A stretch of DNA of 64,000 bases from Labedella gwakjiensis (GTDB lineage: Bacteria > Actinomycetota > Actinomycetes > Actinomycetales > Microbacteriaceae). The position numbers and the translations under genes are program-made. Shown piece by piece: positions 50,295 through 59,265 of this stretch. The stretch lies in contig NZ_PYAU01000001.1 in NCBI RefSeq assembly GCF_003014675.1, forward strand, positions 2,852,001 to 2,916,000, written 5' to 3'. The notes beneath the pieces were generated by a model, which did not search any database, was not told the DNA's origin, and saw nothing but the letters and a program-made list of their open reading frames with translations. Position 1 is the stretch's first letter. Each line of letters begins with the position of its first letter.

Positions 50295-51281
50295 TCAGGC
50301 GTTGCCGAACGGGTCGAGTCCCGTGGCCGTGACGGACAGATCCCACAACCGATCGGCCGCATCGGTGTCGATCGCCCACTCCTTCACTCCGCCCGTGTTG
50401 GTGTCGGCATGGTCGGCGGGCACGACACCCTTGAGGGAGGAGTCCTCGGCGTAGACGCCGCCCCGCGTGCTCAGCTCGGGGGCGGTGGCCGCCCACAGCC
50501 CCGTCGCCGCGCCCTGCTCCGGCGTCTTGAAGAGCGGGTTCGGTGTGCCGTCGGCGTCGACCCAGCCGCGCTGCACGAGTTCCTCACGGGGCATGTGGCG
50601 CTGCAGATCGGTCATGATGCCGCCCGGGTGCACCGAGTAGGCGTGGATGCCCCGGCCGGCCGCGCGCGCATCGAGGCCCACGGCGAAGAGCGCGTTCGCC
50701 GTCTTCGCCTGGCCGTAGGAGACCCACGGGTCGTAGGGCTCCGACTCGAAGTTGATGTCGTCGAAGCGGACGGGGGAGCGGTAGTGCCCCACCGACGAGT
50801 AGGACACGACTCGCGCGCCCTCTGAGAGGAGCGGCGCGACACCGCCGATGAGGGCGAAGTGGCCGAGATGGTTGGTGCCGAACTGCGACTCCCACCCCTG
50901 GCGCGTTCGGCCTTCGGGGGTCGCCATGATGCCCGCCACGTTGATCACGAGATCGATCGAGGCTTCGGCGTCGCGGACTCCGGCCGTGAACGTGGTGACG
51001 GAGTCGAGGTCGCCGAGGTCCATCGCCGCGACCTCCACCCCGGTGACGCCGTCGAGCGCGGTGCGGGCGACGTCGACGCGGCGGGCCGGCACGATCACGC
51101 GGACGCCGGCGCCGCTGAGCGCTTTCACCGTCTCGAGACCGAGCCCCGAGTATCCGCCGGTCACAATCGCGGTCTTGCCGTGCAGGTCGTGTCCGGCGAT
51201 GACCTCCGCCGCCGTCGAGCGGTACCCGAAGGCGGTGGTGAGGGGCTGCTGCCGGGCGATCATGTCCGATGTCGAGGTCAT
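50295..51281 (-). CDS. SDR family oxidoreductase (retinol dehydrogenase-like)
   Basis: 328-aa NAD(P)-dependent short-chain dehydrogenase of the extended RDH/WW-domain oxidoreductase-like group. TGGYSGLGLET coenzyme loop, INVAGIMATP, catalytic Ser in VSYSSVGH, and Tyr-Lys in SYGQAKTAN. The C-terminal extension (about residue 230 onward) is typical of this subgroup. Likely acts on a lipophilic aldehyde or ketone. The downstream AraC gene on the same strand may regulate it. Divergent from the M1 peptidase gene. Confidence 0.88.
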   Translation of the reverse strand: MTSTSDMIARQQPLTTAFGYRSTAAEVIAGHDLHGKTAIVTGGYSGLGLETVKALSGAGVRVIVPARRVDVARTALDGVTGVEVAAMDLGDLDSVTTFTAGVRDAEASIDLVINVAGIMATPEGRTRQGWESQFGTNHLGHFALIGGVAPLLSEGARVVSYSSVGHYRSPVRFDDINFESEPYDPWVSYGQAKTANALFAVGLDARAAGRGIHAYSVHPGGIMTDLQRHMPREELVQRGWVDADGTPNPLFKTPEQGAATGLWAATAPELSTRGGVYAEDSSLKGVVPADHADTNTGGVKEWAIDTDAADRLWDLSVTATGLDPFGNA

Positions 51282-51430
51282 ACGACGACGCTACGCCTCC
51301 GACATCGACCCGCGTGACGTTTCGCCTCCTGATCGAAATCTCACGGAAACGCCCGCCCCGTAGTGTCGGGCCGACCGGGCGGTTCGCCGCGCGGATCAGG
51401 ATCCTTCTCACCGTCGCACGAAGGGGCGCC

Positions 51431-53818
51431 ATGCCGCCGATCAGTTCCGCCGTCCGTTCCTCCCGCCCGCGTCTCTCCCGCTGCGCTGCGGGGGTCCTCG
51501 CCCTGAGCATCGTGGGAGCCGGAGCGTTCGTCGCTGCGCCCGCTCACGCCGCAGAACCGGGAGGACAGACCACGGGGGATTCGCTCTTCCCGAACGTCGG
51601 CAACACCGGATACGACGTGCAGCACTACGACATCGCCGTCGACTACGACCACGACACCGGGTCCATCGACGCGACCACCGAGATCACGGCCACGGCCTCC
51701 GTGGAACTGTCGTCCTTCAGCCTCGATCTCGAGGGGCTCACCGTCGATTCGGTGCTCGTGAATGGCGCCCCAGCCGGTTTCACGCGGATCATCGACGCGG
51801 ACACGACCACCTACAAGCTCGTCATCACCCCCGCGACACCCGTGACCGGAGAGTTCACCACGACCGTCGAGTACTCGGGCGTGCCCACCGAGCACATCGA
51901 CCCCGACGGAAGCTCCGAGGGCTGGGTCGCCACCCCCGACGGCGCGACCGCCGTGAGCGAACCCGTCGGCGCGATGACGTGGTTCCCGAACAACAACACC
52001 CCGCTCGACAAGGCCACGTTCGACATCGACCTCACCATCCCCACCACGATCGGCGGCGGCACCGCCGCGGCGGTCAGCAACGGCGAACTCGTCGGACGGG
52101 TCGACGACGCGGTCGCGGGGACGACCACCTGGTCGTGGGAGCAGACCGAGCAGATGACCACCTACCTCTCCCTCGTCTCCATCGGCCGCTACGACATCTA
52201 CGAGTCGACGGTCACGCTCCCGAGCGGGCGGACGATCCCCGAGTGGAGCTTCATCGACTCGGACCTGAGCACCCAGCGCAAGACCACCTCCCTCGCCTCG
52301 CGCGATCAGATCGAGACGGTTCTCGGCTACCTCGAGACCGCCTACGGACCGTACCCCGGCAACAGCACGGGCATCGTCGTGGACAACGTGGGGGTCGGCT
52401 ACGCCCTGGAGACGCAGGACCGGTCGTTCTTCGACCGATCGGCCAGCCGTGGAACGCTCATCCACGAACTCGTGCACCAGTGGTTCGGCGACGCCGTGAC
52501 CCTCTCCGACTGGAGCGACATCTGGCTCAACGAGGGACCGGCGGAGCACATCACCTCGGCCGCGACCGCGGCCCTCTACGGCGGCGACGACACCGAGGCC
52601 GTCTGGTACTCGGAGTGGGAGGGCGTGCCCGACACGGACTCCGCATGGACGGTACCCGTGGCCGGTTTCGACGACCCCGCTGACCTGTTCGGTTTCCAGT
52701 CCTACTCGCGCTCCGGCATGGCGCTGGAGGCGCTGCGCCTCTCGATCGGCGACGAGGCTTTCCAGGAGATCTTCCGCGAGTGGTACGAGCGGCTCAACGG
52801 CAGCGACGGCTCCACCGCCGACTTCATCGCTCTCGCTGAGGAGATCTCGGGCGCGGACCTCGACGCGTTCTTCCAGGACTGGCTGTTCGACACCAACAAG
52901 CCGGCGTGGCCGAACGTGTGGGGCCTCGACCTCGCGTCGAGCGCCCCGACAGACGCTCCGCTGTCGCGCGGCGACACCGTCGACTACACGCTGACGGCCG
53001 CGAACACGGGCCTCGGCGGCCTCACGGGAGCGACGGTCGTCGCCGACCTCTCCGAGGTGCTGCCGTGGGCGAGCATCGACCCGGCGAGCCTGCCGGCCGG
53101 GCTCGCGATCGACGGCGACACCCTGACGTGGGCGGTCCCGGACGTGGCCGCGGGCGACGGGCCGGCCACCGTGTCGTTCACGGTGACCGTGTCCGACGAG
53201 GCGTCGACCGGTCCGCTGACCCTGTCGGTCGCACCCGAGGGGCTCGGAGCGACGTGCGGCACGTGCGAGATCTCGACCCCGATCGAGGCCTACGCGATCG
53301 ACCCGGTGGGCGTCGCGACGATCGGCGGCACGCCGGCGGTCGGCGAGACGCTCACCGCCGATCCGGGAGAGTGGGCCGAGGGCACGACGTTCGCCTTCCA
53401 GTGGTTCCGGGTCGCCGAGGAGGACCTCGCGGCTTCCCCGGAGGATGACACGGCGCGTCTCGCCATCGCCGCCGTCGATGAGGCGGACCTGGTCGCCATC
53501 GACGGGGCGACCGGCGCGACGTACGAGGTGCGGTCGGGCGACGTCGGCTATGCCTTCGTGGTCGCCGTCACCGGAACGCTGCCGGGCTACGTGTCGCCGG
53601 CGCCGTCCGTCAGCGAGCCGACGGCCGTCGTGCTCGCGCCCCAGGCGGTTCCCTCCCCGACGGATCCGCCGACCGACACTCCGACCGACGATCCCGACGG
53701 GCTCGCCGTGACCGGCACGGACGGCGCGCCGCTCCTGACGGCGGCTCTGCTGCTCTTCGTGGTCGGCGCCGCGTCGACGATCTGGGCGGTGCGACGCCGC
53801 CGCGACGCGGAGGTCTGA
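51431..53818 (+). CDS. Cell-wall-anchored M1 family metallopeptidase
   Basis: 795-aa secreted zinc aminopeptidase-like protein. A Sec signal peptide ends near APAHA (residue 40). The zinc motif is HELVH (His345, Glu346, His349) with third ligand Glu368 in LNEGPAEH, giving the classical HExxH-18-E spacing. The GAMEN-like exopeptidase loop reads GVGYALETQ in its place. After the catalytic part come beta-rich repeats, then a P-T-D-rich spacer and the sortase signal LAVTG (758-762) with a hydrophobic segment and RRRR tail. This is the class-E-type actinobacterial signal, so the protein should be linked to the cell wall. Start ATG 51431 chosen for the signal peptide. Confidence 0.9.
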   Translation: MPPISSAVRSSRPRLSRCAAGVLALSIVGAGAFVAAPAHAAEPGGQTTGDSLFPNVGNTGYDVQHYDIAVDYDHDTGSIDATTEITATASVELSSFSLDLEGLTVDSVLVNGAPAGFTRIIDADTTTYKLVITPATPVTGEFTTTVEYSGVPTEHIDPDGSSEGWVATPDGATAVSEPVGAMTWFPNNNTPLDKATFDIDLTIPTTIGGGTAAAVSNGELVGRVDDAVAGTTTWSWEQTEQMTTYLSLVSIGRYDIYESTVTLPSGRTIPEWSFIDSDLSTQRKTTSLASRDQIETVLGYLETAYGPYPGNSTGIVVDNVGVGYALETQDRSFFDRSASRGTLIHELVHQWFGDAVTLSDWSDIWLNEGPAEHITSAATAALYGGDDTEAVWYSEWEGVPDTDSAWTVPVAGFDDPADLFGFQSYSRSGMALEALRLSIGDEAFQEIFREWYERLNGSDGSTADFIALAEEISGADLDAFFQDWLFDTNKPAWPNVWGLDLASSAPTDAPLSRGDTVDYTLTAANTGLGGLTGATVVADLSEVLPWASIDPASLPAGLAIDGDTLTWAVPDVAAGDGPATVSFTVTVSDEASTGPLTLSVAPEGLGATCGTCEISTPIEAYAIDPVGVATIGGTPAVGETLTADPGEWAEGTTFAFQWFRVAEEDLAASPEDDTARLAIAAVDEADLVAIDGATGATYEVRSGDVGYAFVVAVTGTLPGYVSPAPSVSEPTAVVLAPQAVPSPTDPPTDTPTDDPDGLAVTGTDGAPLLTAALLLFVVGAASTIWAVRRRRDAEV

Positions 53819-53851
53819 GCGGTCGACGCCGGTGGTGTCTACGATCGAGGG

Positions 53852-54889
53852 ATGACCGATTCCCTCGTCCTCGTGGCCAACGCCGGCGACGACAGCATCA
53901 GCACCTTCCGTCTCGTCGGCGACTCGTTGGAGCGTCTCGCGGTGACCGGTGACCTCGCCGGAACCTCGACGTTCGTCGTCGACACCGAGCGGGACCTCGT
54001 CTACGCGGGGGTGAAGGAGGGCGGCGGGCACGCCTCGGCGGGCATCGTGACCCTGCGTCTCGACCGGGCGAGCGGCGCTCTCTCGGCCATCGCGCGGCAC
54101 GACCTCCCCGACGGCAGCCTGAGCTACCTCGCGCTGGCGCGCGGCGGTACGGTGCTGCTCGGTGTCTCGTACGGAGGCGGCTACGGCTTCAGCGCCCTCG
54201 TCGAGGACGGGGTGGTGGGGGAGCCCGTGTCCCGCTTCGAGTACCCCAACCTCCACGCCGTGCTGCCGAGCAACGACGGACGCTTCGTCTACGCGGTCTC
54301 GCTCGGCGCCGATCTGATTGCGCAGTACGCGCTCGGAGATGACGCCGCGCTCACTCCTCTCGACCCGCCCACCGTCGACGCCCCGGCCGGAAGCGGTCCG
54401 CGCCACCTCGTGCTGAACGCGGCAGGCGACGCGGTCTACGTGCTCACCGAGTTCACCGCGCAGGTGCTGCACTATGCGCGCGATGTGGAGACGGGCGTGC
54501 TCGAGCTCCGGGAGGGCGCCGACGTCTTCGACCCCTCAGAGGGACTGTCCGTGAGTCGCTTCGGCGCCGACCCGCGTGACGAGCACCTCATCTGGGGCGC
54601 CGACCTGCACCTGGCCGACGGCGGACGCCGCATCTGGGCGTCCGAGCGCACCGTGAGCACGTTGAGCTCGGTCGCCGTCGCGACGGACGGCTCGGTCACG
54701 GCGTCGGGGTCGTTCGTTCCGACCGAACCGCAGCCCCGCGGCTTCGCGGTGAGCCCGGACGGACGCCACGTGGTCGTCGCGGGTGAGCTCTCGACGACCG
54801 TGTCGCTCTACGCCGCCGACGGAGATCAGCTGCGACTTCTGCAGCAGGTCGAGACCGGTCGCAAGGCGAACTGGGTGCGCTTCGTCTGA
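53852..54889 (+). CDS. Lactonase family beta-propeller protein (6-phosphogluconolactonase-like)
   Basis: 345-aa seven-bladed beta-propeller of the Pgl/YbhE type, cytoplasmic (no signal peptide). Repeated blade patterns such as LVVANAGDDSISTFRL, GPRHLVLNAAGDAVYVLTEF, and PRGFAVSPDGRHVVVAGE are seen. The family opens 6-phosphogluconolactone in the pentose phosphate pathway or other lactones; the exact substrate is not certain. ATG 53852 lies 33 bases after the peptidase stop and could be co-transcribed by read-through. Confidence 0.85.
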   Translation: MTDSLVLVANAGDDSISTFRLVGDSLERLAVTGDLAGTSTFVVDTERDLVYAGVKEGGGHASAGIVTLRLDRASGALSAIARHDLPDGSLSYLALARGGTVLLGVSYGGGYGFSALVEDGVVGEPVSRFEYPNLHAVLPSNDGRFVYAVSLGADLIAQYALGDDAALTPLDPPTVDAPAGSGPRHLVLNAAGDAVYVLTEFTAQVLHYARDVETGVLELREGADVFDPSEGLSVSRFGADPRDEHLIWGADLHLADGGRRIWASERTVSTLSSVAVATDGSVTASGSFVPTEPQPRGFAVSPDGRHVVVAGELSTTVSLYAADGDQLRLLQQVETGRKANWVRFV

Positions 54890-54951
54890 CGCGTTTCGTC
54901 TGACCGATCTGGCCGGACCGCGCCCGAAGGCGTGCGTGCGAGGATGACCGA

Positions 54952-56223
54952 GTGCCACACACCTCGACCGACCTGCTGAGCCCCGCCGACCAGGAGCGCC
55001 GCCGGGGGCTGCGAGTGATGAAGGGGGTCGCTCTCGGCGCGCTGCTCCTCATGGCGGTGCTGTTCGTGGTCGCGTTCACGCTGCAGGAGCGGTACCCCGC
55101 GCTCGGCTACGTGCGTGCGTTCGCCGAGGGCGGCATGGTCGGCGCCCTCGCCGACTGGTTCGCGGTGACCGCGCTGTTCCGGCACCCGCTCGGCATCCCG
55201 ATCCCGCACACCGCGATCATCCCGAACCGGAAGGACGAGATCGGCCGCAACCTCGGCGAGTTCGTGGAGACCCAGTTCCTGCAGGGGGACGTCGTGCGGA
55301 CCAAGCTCGAGAGCGCCGGGGTCGCCGGTCGGATCGGGGAGTGGCTGAGCGTCCCCAAGCACGCCGAGAGGGTCGGCGCCGAGGGAGCGCTCCTGGCGGC
55401 GAGCGTCCTGCGCGCCCTGAGCGACGACGACGTGAACGACGTCATCGAAGACCTCGCGCGCCGGCACCTGATCGCGCCGGAGTCGGGTCCACCGCTGGGT
55501 CGCTCGCTCGGCACCGTCGTGGAGTCCGGTGCCCATCACGGCGCCGTCGACCTCGCCTTCGACAGCATCGGCGCCTGGCTCGACGCCAACCACGCCGCGT
55601 TCACGGGCCTGCTGTCGCGGCGACTCCCGTCCTGGGTGCCCTCGATCGCCTCCCGCCTGGTCGACGACACCGCCTACAACGAGGCCGTGAAGTTCGTCGC
55701 CGCAGCCCAGGCCGACCCGCAGCATCCGGCCCGCCTCGCGATCGACGGGTACCTGAGCCGACTGGCCGACGACCTGCAGCACGACCCGGCGACGATGGCC
55801 CGGCTGGACGGCGCCAAGGAACGGTTGTTCGACAGCCCCCGGGTGCGCGGGCTCGCCTCCGACGCCTGGAACACCGCCAAGGCCGGGCTGCTCGACTCGC
55901 TCGCCGACCCGCAGAGCGGCCTGCGGCGGCGGGCCGTGCAGGTGCTCACCGACATCGGCGGGCGGCTCAGCACGGATGACGCGCTGCAGCGCCGCGTCGA
56001 CGGCCGGGTCGTCGACGCCGCCGTCTTCCTCGTCGACCGGTACCGGCACGACATCGCGTCTATCATCACCGACACGGTCGAGCGCTGGGACGCGGAGGAG
56101 ACCACCGAGAAGATCGAGCTCATGGTGGGGCGCGACCTGCAGTACATCCGACTGAACGGCACGGTGGTCGGGGCACTCGCCGGGCTGCTGATCTTCACGA
56201 TCGCGCACGCCGTTCTGGGCTGA
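54952..56223 (+). CDS. DUF445 domain protein (YjiN-like)
   Basis: 423-aa membrane-associated protein. One membrane helix near residue 25-45 (ALGALLLMAVLFVVAFT) and another at the extreme C-terminus (GALAGLLIFTIAHAVLG) bracket a long helical region. The DUF445 start pattern is LRAFAEGGMVGALADWFAVTALFRHPLG with PHTAIIPNRKDEIGRNLG following (given here in part). Function of the family is unknown. GTG 54952 start is by family alignment. It follows the lactonase by 62 bases on the same strand. Confidence 0.88.
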   Translation: MPHTSTDLLSPADQERRRGLRVMKGVALGALLLMAVLFVVAFTLQERYPALGYVRAFAEGGMVGALADWFAVTALFRHPLGIPIPHTAIIPNRKDEIGRNLGEFVETQFLQGDVVRTKLESAGVAGRIGEWLSVPKHAERVGAEGALLAASVLRALSDDDVNDVIEDLARRHLIAPESGPPLGRSLGTVVESGAHHGAVDLAFDSIGAWLDANHAAFTGLLSRRLPSWVPSIASRLVDDTAYNEAVKFVAAAQADPQHPARLAIDGYLSRLADDLQHDPATMARLDGAKERLFDSPRVRGLASDAWNTAKAGLLDSLADPQSGLRRRAVQVLTDIGGRLSTDDALQRRVDGRVVDAAVFLVDRYRHDIASIITDTVERWDAEETTEKIELMVGRDLQYIRLNGTVVGALAGLLIFTIAHAVLG

Positions 56224-56267
56224 ACCGCAGACCCCAGCGCCATGCATGCCGAAGAGGAGATCCGCAG

Positions 56268-57395
56268 ATGATGTCTCGCTACCCGAACCGATTCGAGACG
56301 TACCGCCTCGAGCCGATCGGCGAGCCGGCGTACCTCGACCTCGACGACGCGCGTGGGCGTTACGAGAGAGGTGCGGGATTGAGCGTGGTCGAGGACACCG
56401 ATCCGCCCGGGTGGTACCTCGAGGTCTCGCCGCGGGGGCATCGCTTCACGGTCACCTTCTACACGTCGACGAAGACGCCGCTGCGGGTGGTCACGTGGGA
56501 GAGGGACGAGGACGAGCTGCGGTGCCGGCGCATCCTCGATATCTACTACCCGGACGGCGACCCCGGACACCGCGTTCCCTACGTCCAGCTGACGACCGTC
56601 ACCCAGCAGATCTTCTCCGACGGGGTGGTCGTCATCACTCTCTCGTCATCGTCCGCGCCTGACGAGCTCCGCGAGGTGACGAACGCCCCGCTGACGCTCT
56701 TCCGCACCGACGTGCCGGCCTTCGGGGAGTGGGCGCCGCTGTTGCTGTCCGCCGTCACCGACACGCGCCGGCGATTCGGCCCCGACGCGTTCGCGACCGC
56801 CGCATCGGACCTGCAGGACGTGGTCCCCTTCGGGCTCCCGAGTACCGATCGGGAGGCCCTGGTCGCGGGTTCCCGGGGGATGTCGATCCTCACCGCACTG
56901 GCCGACCCGGCCGGACGGGCCGCACGGACGTGGGCGGACATCGGTTCGCCGGTGGTCGACCGGGGTGCGTCTGCGATCTTCCCCTTAGCGTCGGCCCAGG
57001 CTGAGGCGCGGGGAGCGATGGAGCGGCTGCACGCGGTCCGCGATCGGCTGCAGATGGACGCCATCCACTTTTACGGCGGCGACCACTTCCACGCCGAGAC
57101 CGACCTCCGAGGGGAGGACGGGTACGCGCGGAACATCGCACGGTCCGGGATCGAGACGGTCGGCCCGGTGTACGCGTGGCGGGTCGGCGGTCACGCCGCC
57201 GTCCTCGTCCACGGACGCGATTCAGCTGAAGGCACGGAGACGCTCGCGCTCCATGTCGTTCCCGCCGACTGGGTCTGGGAGCCCCCGGGTGCCGGGAACA
57301 CCAAGCGCGGGCAATCCCGTCGGCGCCGCGCGGCGGCAGAACGCGATGCCGCCGACGCGAGCTGGACCTGGCCGGAACGACGCGACCACGCCTGA
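56268..57395 (+). CDS. Hypothetical protein
   Basis: 375 aa, no signal peptide or membrane helix, Arg/Glu-rich at the C-terminus (KRGQSRRRRAAAERD). A short, beta-rich N-terminal region (YLEVSPRGHRFTVTFYTST) is followed by a segment with RILDIYYPDGDPGH and a C-terminal part rich in aromatic and His residues (DAIHFYGGDHFHAETD). No family is recognised. A clear AGGAG site precedes ATG 56268 by about eight bases (ATG 56271 also possible). It is separated by 44 bases from the DUF445 gene, so may belong to that transcript. Confidence 0.7.
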   Translation: MMSRYPNRFETYRLEPIGEPAYLDLDDARGRYERGAGLSVVEDTDPPGWYLEVSPRGHRFTVTFYTSTKTPLRVVTWERDEDELRCRRILDIYYPDGDPGHRVPYVQLTTVTQQIFSDGVVVITLSSSSAPDELREVTNAPLTLFRTDVPAFGEWAPLLLSAVTDTRRRFGPDAFATAASDLQDVVPFGLPSTDREALVAGSRGMSILTALADPAGRAARTWADIGSPVVDRGASAIFPLASAQAEARGAMERLHAVRDRLQMDAIHFYGGDHFHAETDLRGEDGYARNIARSGIETVGPVYAWRVGGHAAVLVHGRDSAEGTETLALHVVPADWVWEPPGAGNTKRGQSRRRRAAAERDAADASWTWPERRDHA

Positions 57396-57419
57396 GCGGC
57401 TGTCGGTGACCTCGTGTCG

Positions 57420-57692
57420 TCAGCGCGCGGTGATCGTCACGTCGACAGGATCGCCGATGTCCTTGTTCAGGGCCTTCCGCACCTTCGCGCTGAGAGACAC
57501 CATGTGGCCGCCGGTGCCCGTCACCATCGCGCCGACGTTCTCGAGCATGACGTCGTCGACGCGCGCGTCCACCCGCACCGTCTTGCCGGTTCCGAAGAAT
57601 GCTCGCGAGTCGGGGATCTCGACGCAGCTCCAGGTGTCGCCCTTGACCTCGACGCCGATGGTGGCCTGAAATGACAACTGTTCCGCACCCAT
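57420..57692 (-). CDS. DUF1905 domain protein
   Basis: 90-aa small beta-barrel protein. The patterns FQATIGVEVKGDTWSCVEIP, FFGTGKTVRVDARVDDV and the closing MVSLSAKVRKALNKDIGDPV match the DUF1905 fold, often found alone or ahead of a YdeI-type bacteriocin-protection domain, which is absent here. Function unknown. It converges with the gene to its left and lies 67 bases from the hydrolase gene on the same strand. Confidence 0.85.
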   Translation of the reverse strand: MGAEQLSFQATIGVEVKGDTWSCVEIPDSRAFFGTGKTVRVDARVDDVMLENVGAMVTGTGGHMVSLSAKVRKALNKDIGDPVDVTITAR

Positions 57693-57759
57693 ACGATCAG
57701 CGTACGTGGACGGGTCGAGGTCGTCAGGCCGAGGTCCTCGGAGCGTTGGAATGGCAGCT

Positions 57760-58653
57760 TCATCCTGCCGTCGCGTCGACCGGTCCGACGAAATCGAGGA
57801 TCACGCTCGCGAGCTCGTCGGGTGCCTCCTGCGCCACCAGATGGCCGACGTTCTCGATCCTCCTGCTCAGCGGCTCCCCGGCACTGACCTGGCTGAGGCT
57901 GTTCGCCGTGAACGGGAAGTTCGGGCCGTCGACGGCGAGCACCGGCATCCGAAGCGGCCTCGACTCGGCGAGTGCCTTCGTCCGTCCGGCGTCGGTGAAG
58001 AGGGAACGGTACAGTCCTGAGCTGCCGTGCCAGGCATCTGGGCCTGTATATGCAGCGACGAATTCATCCAGATCCGCTGGCGTCACGCGCCCGGACGTCG
58101 CGCCCATCGCCGTGTACGCCCATTCCACCAGGTCGCGTTCGTGACCGCCGATCATCAGCTGCGGAATGCCAGGGGTGCCGAGGAAGCCGAGGTGCCAGGA
58201 GCCGCCGTTGTTGACGTCGGCGAGCCTCTCGAGACCGAACCCGGCGAAGGTCGTCTCGACACCGATGAAGCTCCGGACCGCGTCGGGATGCGTCGCTGCG
58301 AAGGTGAAAGCCAGTCCGCCGCTGATGTCCTGGGCGAGCAGGTGGACCGGCCCGACGTCGAGGTGGTCGGTGAGCGCGCGGAGGTCCTCGACGAACGCCT
58401 GCTCTCTGTAGTCGTGTCGCGCGTCGTGGCTCGAGTCTCCGAAGCCCCGCAGGTCGACCGCGTATACGCGATGCGTCCGGGCGAGAAGGGGGATCACACG
58501 ACGGAAGGCCCACCAGGTCTCCGGCCAGCCGTGGATGAGCAGAATCGGAGATCCGACGCTCCCGGCCGAGACGTAATGGAGGTCGACTCCGTCGACATCG
58601 AGGCGGTGATGGGTCACTCCGGGCAGCGTGGCGGCGGGTGACTGTGCAGGCAT
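57760..58653 (-). CDS. Alpha/beta hydrolase, epoxide hydrolase-like
   Basis: 297-aa cytoplasmic alpha/beta-fold hydrolase. HGWPETWWAF (41-50) is the oxyanion region of epoxide hydrolases, the nucleophile elbow is LLAQDISGG with Asp109 as nucleophile (Asp instead of Ser), and the catalytic His stands in GHLVAQEAPDEL near the end. These features fit epoxide hydrolase or dehalogenase rather than esterase. ATG 58653 has a GAAGGAT site just upstream and is preferred over the longer frame to 58731. Divergent from a MarR gene, with a palindrome between. Confidence 0.85.
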   Translation of the reverse strand: MPAQSPAATLPGVTHHRLDVDGVDLHYVSAGSVGSPILLIHGWPETWWAFRRVIPLLARTHRVYAVDLRGFGDSSHDARHDYREQAFVEDLRALTDHLDVGPVHLLAQDISGGLAFTFAATHPDAVRSFIGVETTFAGFGLERLADVNNGGSWHLGFLGTPGIPQLMIGGHERDLVEWAYTAMGATSGRVTPADLDEFVAAYTGPDAWHGSSGLYRSLFTDAGRTKALAESRPLRMPVLAVDGPNFPFTANSLSQVSAGEPLSRRIENVGHLVAQEAPDELASVILDFVGPVDATAG

Positions 58654-58680
58654 GGGAACATCCTTCGGTGATTGACAACG

Positions 58681-58706
58681 TGGTTGCCTTTCAAGATAGG
58701 CAACCA
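58681..58706. promoter_or_regulatory. MarR-type operator palindrome
   Basis: TGGTTGCCT (58681-58689), 8-base spacer, AGGCAACCA (58698-58706): perfect 9-bp inverted repeat in the 90-base divergent region between the hydrolase and MarR genes. It would let the MarR protein control both genes. Confidence 0.65.
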
Positions 58707-58742
58707 GGATGTCAAAGTCAACGAGGATCATATGATGGGCTC

Positions 58743-59216
58743 ATGACACGTGCCGGAGCCGACCTCGCGCTGCTTCTGCTCGCCGGGTTCCGGACCTTCG
58801 CCGACCGCGGCTCGGAGGCGCTCGCTCGACGTGGTTTCGACGACGTCCGTCCCGCGCACGACTTCGCCCTGCGCGCGATCGCCGCCGGCGCGGACACCCC
58901 CTCCGAGCTCGCCCGTCGGCTCACGGTCACGCGCCAGGCGGCCGCGAAGACCATCGCCGTGCTGGAAGAACGGCGATACATCGAACGACGTCCGGACCCG
59001 AGGGACGGACGCCGCCTTCGACTGACCATCACCACGAGGGGGGATGAACTCATGGAGGCAGGGGATGCCGTCTTCGCCGAACTCCGGGCGGACTGGGAGA
59101 CCCAGGTCGGGAGTGAGCGCATCGCTGAGGCCGAGGACGCGTTGAGAGTCCTCGTCGGAGACGGCGTGATCTCGGTGGACTCGACGGACTGGTCGACCAG
59201 GGACCTCGATTCCTGA
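58743..59216 (+). CDS. MarR family transcriptional regulator
   Basis: 157-aa dimeric winged-helix regulator. Recognition region DTPSELARRLTVTRQAAAKT and wing IERRPDPRDGRRLRLTIT are typical MarR. It is divergent from the alpha/beta hydrolase gene across a perfect palindrome, so it probably represses that gene and itself until a hydrolase substrate or phenolic ligand binds. ATG 58743 is the family start; the frame upstream is not MarR-like. Confidence 0.9.
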   Translation: MTRAGADLALLLLAGFRTFADRGSEALARRGFDDVRPAHDFALRAIAAGADTPSELARRLTVTRQAAAKTIAVLEERRYIERRPDPRDGRRLRLTITTRGDELMEAGDAVFAELRADWETQVGSERIAEAEDALRVLVGDGVISVDSTDWSTRDLDS

Positions 59217-59265
59217 CGGCGTCTCGCCACATCCGGGCGCTCCGCATCCCGGCGTAGAATCTCGT

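Noticed and set aside
51341-54472. Very long open frame antisense to the M1 peptidase and lactonase genes
   Set aside because: Shadow of high-GC third positions: R/G/D/V-rich, low complexity, no start site or domain; the plus-strand genes have clear motifs.
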